This document shows, in pieces, positions 57,204 to 64,000 of a stretch of DNA of 64,000 nt; the stretch's first letter is position 1, and each line of letters opens with the position of its first letter. The notes beneath the pieces were generated by a model. It made no database searches and was not told where the DNA came from. It saw nothing but the letters and a program-made list of their open reading frames with translations. The stretch comes from Erpobdella octoculata (Eukaryota > Annelida > Clitellata > Hirudinida > Erpobdellidae): NCBI GenBank assembly GCA_963978895.1, contig OZ022242.1:18296977-18360976 (forward strand), given 5' to 3'. Both the position numbers and the translations under genes were made by a program.

Positions 57204-58860
57204 CTAGCAGTGCCCGCGGCTTCGATCGTTTGAAATTAGAGAATTTAAACCTTGCATCCATAGAGCCCTGCACTGTTTTTTGAGAGATAGTCAGGATCAT
57301 TTTATAGGCAAATGTTCCAGGCCTGGCTTGCTATTTAGGCACAATGCTTCAGGCCCAAACCAGTCCGTTTCATAAGCTCAAAAGTCGAGGCCTGGCCTGG
57401 TTCGTGCTGAACTGGACCCAGCCAATTTTAACGATTACAAATTCTCAAAGCTCGGAAACTAATTTCTCGAAAAATTATGAAACACGTATTTTATTATTTT
57501 TGTTAAAAAACACTAAATACAGAATTTTAACGTTTTTTAATTTCCAGTTTTTTGAGTTTTCAAGCAAGAATTTTTTTCCAGCCTACAATTGTAATCCCGG
57601 AAGCCAAATTATTAAAAAATGATAAAACATGTGTAACTTTATTTTCTGAGTTGTATATAAATGCTTGTTTTATATCTGTTGTATTTTCAGTTTCTGAGCG
57701 GCAGTTACTCTAAAAAAACATTTAACTCTATTTTCTACTCTACGTTTGAGGTCCCGGACACCAAATTGTAAAAAAGTGATAAAAGCAAATTTTTTTATTA
57801 AAAAAAACTAGATACTGAATTTCAACACTTTGACATATTTAGATTTTGAGTTTTTAAGTAAATATTCTTCTTTTCCACTCCGCCTTTGAGGTCATGGAAA
57901 CCAAATTATTAAAAATTGGTGAAACACGTATATCTTCATTTTTCAAATAAACACTAAATACTAATTTTTACATCTTTAGCACTTACAGTTTTTAAGTATC
58001 AGTTATTCTAAAAAAAAACAAACAACCATATTTTCCACCCCACATTTGAGGTCCCGGAAACTACTATTTTAAAAATGGTGAAACACGAATCTTTTTATTT
58101 TTGAAAAAGAATCAACCTACCAAATTTTAAAACCTTATTTTTGGTTTTTGAGATCTGCGTTTTTTTAGAAAAATTTGTATTTTCTTTTTTATCTCCTCCG
58201 AACCAAAATTATAAAAATTTATTTCTTAGTCACTAAGACTTAGTGGGTACTTACGCTATAAAAATAATATAAGTTCCGAATTTCAATTTTCTAGGATGAG
58301 ACATTTTAGCTCGGCGTTGATTATATATACGTCACTGTCAGGACATGTTCTTTTATGTATATACAAGCAGTGCCCGTCGCGGCTTCGCTTGCTTGAAATT
58401 ATAAAATTTGAGTCGCACATTTATAGTCGAGTAGTACTGGGTAGTACACGGGCCAATTTCTTACGGTCTGTGATGAATTGGACTCAGTCAGTTTTAACGG
58501 GAACACAACCTCAAAGCTTAAAAAATAAATTTTCGAAAAATAATGAAACACGTATTTTATTATTTAAACAAACCTTAATACTGAATTTTAATAATTTTAC
58601 ATTTTTAGTTATTGAGTTTTTAAGCAAATAATCCTTTTCTCCATCTTACATTTGTAGTCCTGGAAGCCAAAACATAAAAAAAATTTGTAAAACATGTGTA
58701 ACTTTATTTTCTAAGTAGTATCTAAGTACTAATTCTTATAGTTGTAGTATTTTCAATCTCAGAGTGGCAGTTATTCGAAAAAAAGATATAAACCTATTTC
58801 CCACCCCACATTTGAAGACCTGGAAACCAAATTTTCAAAAATTATTGAAACACGTATATC
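57204..58860 (-). mobile_element. CTAG-ended relics containing a tandem array
   Basis: The lower end reads, on the minus strand, GCCGCGGGCACTGCTAG followed by T. A second start of the same kind (GCAGTGCCCGTCGCGGCTTC) is at 58369, so two copies lie head to tail. Both share TTGAAATTA, GGACCCAGCCA/GGACTCAGTCA and TTTTAACG-type words. A tandem array of units about 140-160 bp lies between them. No protein is encoded. Confidence 0.45.
57460..58860. repeat. About 150-bp tandem repeat, at least six units
   Basis: Unit markers TTTGAGGTCCCGGA or close variants stand at 57584, 57746, 57885, 58042, 58647 and 58807. Each is followed by ACCAAATTATTAAAA, GTGAAACACGTAT and TTTTTAAGTA-type blocks. The units are diverged (roughly 70-80%). 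Confidence 0.7.
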
Positions 58861-59045
58861 CTCATTTTTCGTTTCTGCTCACTCTCCCGGTTCCGCTCGT
58901 TTTCCGTTTCTGCTCGCTCTCCTGCTTCCACTCGTTTTTCCAATTCCGTTCGTTTTTTTGTTCCTTCTCCCACTTGCTTTCCCGCTTCCGCTTTTTTTCT
59001 TTCTTCTTCTCATAAATACTTTTTGTTCATAAAACGTAAAATAGA
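58861..59045. repeat. Degraded copy of the 2.1-kb minisatellite
   Basis: CCCGGTTCCGCTCGTTTTCC-like units continue to 59000 and are followed by CATAAAACGTAAAATAGATT, as at 2402-2420. Confidence 0.65.
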
Positions 59046-60250
59046 TTTGTTAAAAACTGCTTGTAACCTTCAAACTTTGTTAGGTAAACTAAATTTAAAT
59101 TTTGTTACGCAATAAACTTTGATGTCTTACATAAGTACTTTTGGCCTGAAAGGTTTTTTTATCATAAAAACTTAAAAAATTAAAAACTACCCTATGCTTC
59201 TCTATCTTTTGAAATCTACTTCCATGCCAACTTTTGTTAGAATTGGTTTATGGGTTTGGACTTTAGGCTACTAGGAAATAAAAAAAACCAACTTCCTATC
59301 GTTGATTTGCTTGATTGAATTAAGATAAGGCAGTTGTTGGTCCGCGTGTGATCTCACAAAGAAATTCTGATTTTACCACCCAACGTGCATACAAATTGAG
59401 TTGTGTCAAGACATTCCTGATCGGTTATAGGGTACCTTCCAAACAACAGCAAAATCAATCACAGCTGCTTTTCCATAGCCATGTTATCAAACCATTATTT
59501 TTTGGACTTCTAACAATAATAATTTTGGTTTTTATTGACAGATTTGAGTCGAAAAGCAATCCAAAACTTCGAGCAGAGCAGAATTTGTCTGAATTGAGTT
59601 GTCTGGTGTCATGATCCGCATTGAATCTGTTTTTACAGAGTTGAGCTGCAGTTTGTTTGTTCCCGTTTATGTCCGACGAAGCAAACATAGTTTCACATTC
59701 GGACCGTAATTTGACCTGCAAGGCAATTGGCCAATCGTCTGTATAAGCAAAAGTAGAGAATATAAAGATTTAAAAAACACATGGAAATGCAAATGTTGTT
59801 GCTATTGTTCATTTTCACGGAATCTTTTCAACCGATTGCGTCAACCAGAATAATAAGTTTGGTTGCATTTGATGCGTATGGGAATTCAAGTACATGTGAC
59901 CACATTTATAATAATTACCAGAGCAGACATTTATCATGAAACAAAACAAACAAACAAACTGTTTCCCGCCATAGAAAGGCAACAAGCGGAAGAGAGAATT
60001 TCTTGTTAAATGAAGCGCATCAAGATTTATTTAGGACCGACTCGATGGCGCACGCGCTCTGACGTCATTCCCGATCGACAAAGTGAAAAAAACAGAAGTA
60101 ATTATTATAATCAATTTTGTTTAAATAGTTATAGTCAACAAATTATTATATACTAGCAATAACTCGTCAAACATGACTTATTAATCAGCGCCACGTAAAA
60201 GCCTAACACGAACTTCTAAAAAGAAATTATCTATATTATAGTAGCCCACG
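59046..60250. other. Unique-looking DNA, no gene supported
   Basis: This is one of the least repetitive stretches. Frames of 83-88 aa on both strands near 59350-59720 show no recognised domain and lack convincing splice sites. A host exon here cannot be excluded. Confidence 0.35.
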
Positions 60251-60959
60251 TCACTCACTCACTCACTCACTCACTCACTCACTCACTCACTCACTCACTC
60301 ACTCACTCACTCACTCACTCACTCACTCACTCACTCACTCACTCACTCACTCACTCACTCACTCACTCACTCACTCACTCACTCACTCACTCACTCACTC
60401 ACTCACTCACTCACTCACTCACTCACTCACTCACTCACTCACTCACTCACTCACTCACTCACTCACTCACTCACTCACTCACTCACTCACTCACTCACTC
60501 ACTCACTCACTCACTCACTCACTCACTCACTCACTCACTCACTCACTCACTCACTCACTCACTCACTCACTCACTCACTCACTCACTCACTCACTCACTC
60601 ACTCACTCACTCACTCACTCACTCACTCACTCACTCACTCACTCACTCACTCACTCACTCACTCACTCACTCACTCACTCACTCACTCACTCACTCACTC
60701 ACTCACTCACTCACTCACTCACTCACTCACTCACTCACTCACTCACTCACTCACTCACTCACTCACTCACTCACTCACTCACTCACTCACTCACTCACTC
60801 ACTCACTCACTCACTCACTCACTCACTCACTCACTCACTCACTCACTCACTCACTCACTCACTCACTCACTCACTCACTCACTCACTCACTCACTCACTC
60901 ACTCACTCACTCACTCACTCACTCACTCACTCACTCACTCACTCACTCACTCACTCACT
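60251..60959. repeat. (CACT)n microsatellite, about 710 bp
   Basis: Perfect CACT repeats, same motif as at 7667 and 42957. Confidence 0.98.
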
Positions 60960-61512
60960 GATTCTGTCACGCTTACGTAATTAGTCGTATAGACGATATC
61001 GATGTGCACGAAAGAATTTATTGCGCACAGGCGTGTAATAAAAGTTATTATGCAATTGTACGTATATACACTCTCAGTCCTAAAGATCAAAAGAAGTGGC
61101 GCTGCAATAGAAAAATATTATATAATGAGATTTAAAAAAATCACAGAAGCAGGGACCACTTCTCAACGATGGCCTTCAATTCACAAGAAATGTCGTGTAT
61201 ACTGAAATTCTCTAATAACTAATTATTGCACTCTTTAATATTCACATCCTTTGAATTCATATGAAATGTTTTAGTAAATTGAAAATGTAAACACAATAAA
61301 ATTTTTATTAAATTTTCTTATATATATACACACACACAAATTTTTATGGTTATCAAATGTCATTTTGGTTTTGTTGACTATTTTTTTTAAAATGTATCCA
61401 AAGTACATCGTAATTTTAAAACATCCGTCCTTGGGACGCAATCTAAAAATAATTTAAAATGAGATTTTAAGAAATCCGTCATTTTTGACGGGCTATCTCT
61501 AGTATATATATA
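60960..61512. other. AT-rich spacer, nothing recognised
   Basis: Ends in TTGACGGGCTATCTCTAG at 61484-61501, which precedes TATATATA and may be another CTAG terminus. Confidence 0.35.
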
Positions 61513-62437
61513 CTAGCAGGGTACCCCGCGGCGTATTTACAATCCGTGTATAAGCACAGGACCGAGAGCTGTGATTGGACAGACATGCTCTAAAATCTGT
61601 CACGGTTTAGCTACCAATGTTATGGTATTTTTAATATTTGTTAGGAGTTTACTTTCAACGTTGTTCAATTAAAAATGTAATTTTGTAAAACAATTTTAGA
61701 ATAAAAACAATCTAAAATAGACTTTTATTCTAAATTTTGTAGTACATACAATTACAATCCTAACTACAACCACTTGCTATGAAAAAATTTGTCCCATATC
61801 GATGTTCTAAAACTCAAAATCTGGTTTTTCAATTCATTTGATATACGAGTCATTCAACAGAATTTCTCCATCTTCTTGTGAAGTTAGTAGCGCCGTTGGA
61901 TCCCAACAAATTCCTCGGAAACAATTTTGTGCTTCAGTCAAGAAGAACTAAAGTTAAGACAAATGTAGTATCTCACATAACTATATAATAATAACACGTT
62001 GTTTATGTCGATCTACTTTCTATTGACTTGTTTTTTAGTTGAAATAAATTTCAATGTTAGAGTATGTAATTTTATTTCATGAAAGTCATCATGTAATATA
62101 TAGTAAAATAACAAAAATGTAATGTTATAAGTAAAGTTAAAAAAAGCAATCAAGTTATTTCAAGTAACAACAAAATGCAAAAACGTTACAAGTAAAAGTA
62201 CAAAAAAGAGCAAAAATGTTAATTTACAAGTAAAGTTTAAAACAACAATAATGTTATGTTACAAGATACACAATTTTAATTGTTTTATGTCCACTACCTT
62301 GCGATCTAGCATGTGGCACATTTGCGTCAATGTCTTCAGCCAATCAAAACGCAAGAAAAAGCGTAAACATGAATAATTATCGGTTCCGTCCTGTGGTTAT
62401 ACAGGGATTGTAAATACGCTACCCGGCGTTGCCCGGG
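61513..62437 (-). mobile_element. CTAG-hairpin terminus split by a TIR insertion
   Basis: On the minus strand CCGGG-GCAACG-CCGGG-type sequence (62422-62437) should run on into TACCCTGCTAG. The last part is found only at 61513-61526, on the other side of the 889-bp TIR element. Removing that element restores the layout seen at 2753-2780. Confidence 0.55.
61531..62419. mobile_element. TIR element, 889 bp, with TACCC duplication
   Basis: GCGTATTTACAATCCGTGTA at the left matches, inverted, GGGATTGTAAATACGC at the right; similarity continues to about 35 bp (TATAAGCACAGGAC versus TATAACCACAGGAC). TACCC stands at 61522-61526 and 62420-62424. Four extra bases (CGCG) lie between the left TACCC and the TIR. 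No transposase is encoded. A partial copy is at 53796. Confidence 0.75.
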
Positions 62438-62740
62438 GTTTTTAGAGGTTTTTCTCTCTTGCTCTCTATGCCAGTTCATTAAATGTTCTTTCTGCTTATC
62501 CAATGTTCTGCTTATCCAATGTTCTTTTTCTTGATGTTCTGTTTCTTTACTGTTCTATTTCTTCATGTTCTGTTTCATCCGGTTGCCCGGAAATTATGTA
62601 ATAATGTATGTTGATTAAAAATAATTTGGACTAATATTATATTTTTATAACTAAATTACTGTCGTTTGAAAACAAGATGAGTCTAGCGGAAAATTGACCT
62701 TTAGAACAGGCATAGTTAAAAGTCGCAAACCGTCCAGAAA
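62438..62740. other. Spacer with a TGTTCT-rich patch
   Basis: TGTTCTTTCTGCTTATCCAA and similar words recur irregularly at 62483-62580. No gene. Confidence 0.4.
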
Positions 62741-63170
62741 AGTGATGATGATGATGTTGATGTTGATGTTGATGATGATGTTGATGTTGATGTTGATGTT
62801 GATGTTGATGTTGATGTTGATGTTGATGTTGATGTTGATGTTGATGTTGATGATGATGTTGATGTTGATGTCGATGTCGATGTCGATGTTGATGTTGATG
62901 TTGATGTTGATGTTGATGTTGATGTTGATGTTGATGTTGATGTTGATGTTGATGTTGATGTTGATGTTGATGTTGATGTTGATGTTGATGTTGATGTTGA
63001 TGTTGATGTTGATGTTGATGTTGATGTTGATGTTGATGTTGATGTCGATGATGATGGCGATGTCGATGTCGATGTTGATGTTGATGTTGATGTCGATGTT
63101 GATGTTGAATTTTATGATGATATTGATGTTGATGCTGCTGTTATGGTGATGTTAATGTTGATGTTGATGA
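62741..63170. repeat. (GATGTT)n microsatellite
   Basis: GATGTT with GATGAT and GATGTC variants over about 430 bp. The 151-aa Met-Leu frame is an artefact. Confidence 0.97.
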
Positions 63171-63400
63171 TAATGATAATGATGGTGGTAGTGATGATGA
63201 TGACGAAATTAATGGTGATGAGGATGATGATAGTGATGACGGGCACTGTTTCTGCGAGGATGGATTCAAGGAATCTTTATTTGATTTCTTGTTTAATAAT
63301 TTATTTTTTCCTCAAACAATAGACAATATGAAACAGAGAAGCAAGCGCTAATCCAGACAAATTCAGTCAACTAAAAAAATACTGTCAATAAAAATAAGTC
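63171..63400. other. GAT-rich edge and spacer
   Basis: A GAT-rich decay zone to 63240, then unremarkable AT-rich DNA. Confidence 0.4.
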
Positions 63401-63720
63401 AAGCAAGGGAGTTGTTATTTCTTTATATTAACTTCAGTGCTGTTCCTATTGGTTTGATTGTCGAGAATTTTTGGAAATGAAAATTAACCCATATCTTGTC
63501 GTTCAATCGAGCTGAAACTTGGAAATAAATTTTGCTTGCAATGAAAATCCGTTTTATTAAATTGTGCAAATTTTCCAAACTTCAAAATTTTCAAAAATAA
63601 GTTTCTAAATCTATGAAAGCTTTTTCATTTATTTAACTTTCATCTAATCGAGTTGAAACTTAGAGCATAGATTTACTAGCAACGACAATGTATTCTTTTA
63701 AAATTTATAAACCTTTTCAA
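63401..63720. repeat. Dispersed CGTCATCC family, two degraded copies
   Basis: TTATATTAACTTCAGTGCTG with TTGTCGTTCAATCGAGCTGA (63415-63520) and a second ATCTAATCGAGTTGAAACTT (63643-63662) follow the family order seen at 33.7 kb. Confidence 0.55.
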
Positions 63721-63739
63721 TTCGCTTGACTCCTCCAAT

Positions 63740-63900
63740 TATTTTTTTATAATAGTTTATAGTCTTTTAACATTACGTTTTTTAAAATTCAAATAACTCT
63801 AAAATATCGAAGTAATTCTTGGCGCGGATCATAATTTAACTTTTTTTTCTATTCCCTTCATTTTTATCTAAGCTTGGGACTGGCTCGTAAAAGAAAGACG
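63740..63900 (-). mobile_element. Relic of the CTATAAACTAT-tailed retroelement
   Basis: TTTTTTATAATAGTTTATAG, TTGGCGCGGATCA and TAAGCTTGGGACTGGCTCG align with 45020-45172 in order. The copy is more diverged than the one at 45 kb and no duplication was read. Confidence 0.6.
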
Positions 63901-64000
63901 TTGTTGACTTTTTAAAATGAAACTTTGTTTTACTGAACACTAAGTTTTGAAAGGGTAAATTAATAAAAGATTTATATTGGAGCTGCAATAGTTATTAAAT

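Noticed and set aside
59348..59721. Overlapping 88-aa frames on both strands as host exons
   Set aside because: Neither has a recognisable domain or good splice sites; chance open frames of this size are expected.

Overview
The window looks like intergenic or accessory DNA of an animal nuclear genome. It is very AT-rich. The longest reading frames that are not translated microsatellites belong to transposons. It carries introns, tRNA-derived SINEs, hAT, pogo-like, Gypsy-like and R2-type elements, and TTAGGG-type interstitial telomere repeats. TTAGGG argues weakly against arthropods (TTAGG) and nematodes (TTAGGC). I cannot name the species; a marine invertebrate is only a guess. No bacterial features, CRISPR arrays or complete host genes were found.

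Layout. 0-3 kb: a fold-back element carrying a telomere-repeat insertion, then two inverted minisatellite arrays ending in a hairpin plus CTAG. 3-15 kb: long (TA), (CATA), (ACTC) and (ATC) microsatellites in AT-rich DNA, one SINE, and a 44-base retroposed insertion with a 12-bp target duplication. 16-18 kb: two hAT-type elements. 20-24.5 kb: (TA)n tracts, a second SINE, and a compact LTR element encoding a SAP-domain acidic protein. 25.4-29.1 kb: an apparently intact two-exon hAT transposon. 29.3-33.4 kb: two more hAT-type elements flanking a possible host exon for a secreted protein. 35.9-38.7 kb: a TIR element and a deleted Gypsy-like gag-protease element. 39-41 kb: a TA-flanked TIR element with a tRNA-like relic. 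41.5-44 kb: an R2-type LINE 3' fragment between two microsatellites. 44.7-50.7 kb: a higher-order repeat array with GC-rich palindromes and telomere repeats. 50.7-53 kb: a dead pogo-like transposase split by a hAT-type element. 53.8-62.4 kb: TIR and CTAG-ended relics plus (GGAT) and (CACT) arrays. 62.7-64 kb: (GATGTT)n and dispersed repeats.

The parts do not form a pathway; this is a record of nested transposition. Insertions were confirmed where possible by reading target-site duplications by eye: five 8-bp duplications for hAT-type elements, 12 and 15 bp for two retroposed copies, and TACCC for a nested TIR element. The hAT at 25.4-29.1 kb is the only element with both termini, target duplications and unbroken coding exons. 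The most unusual items are the SAP-protein LTR element with an AAAAAAG frame junction, the palindrome-bearing higher-order array, and the telomere repeats joined twice to the same unrelated sequence. All alignments were done by eye, so percentages and edges are approximate.
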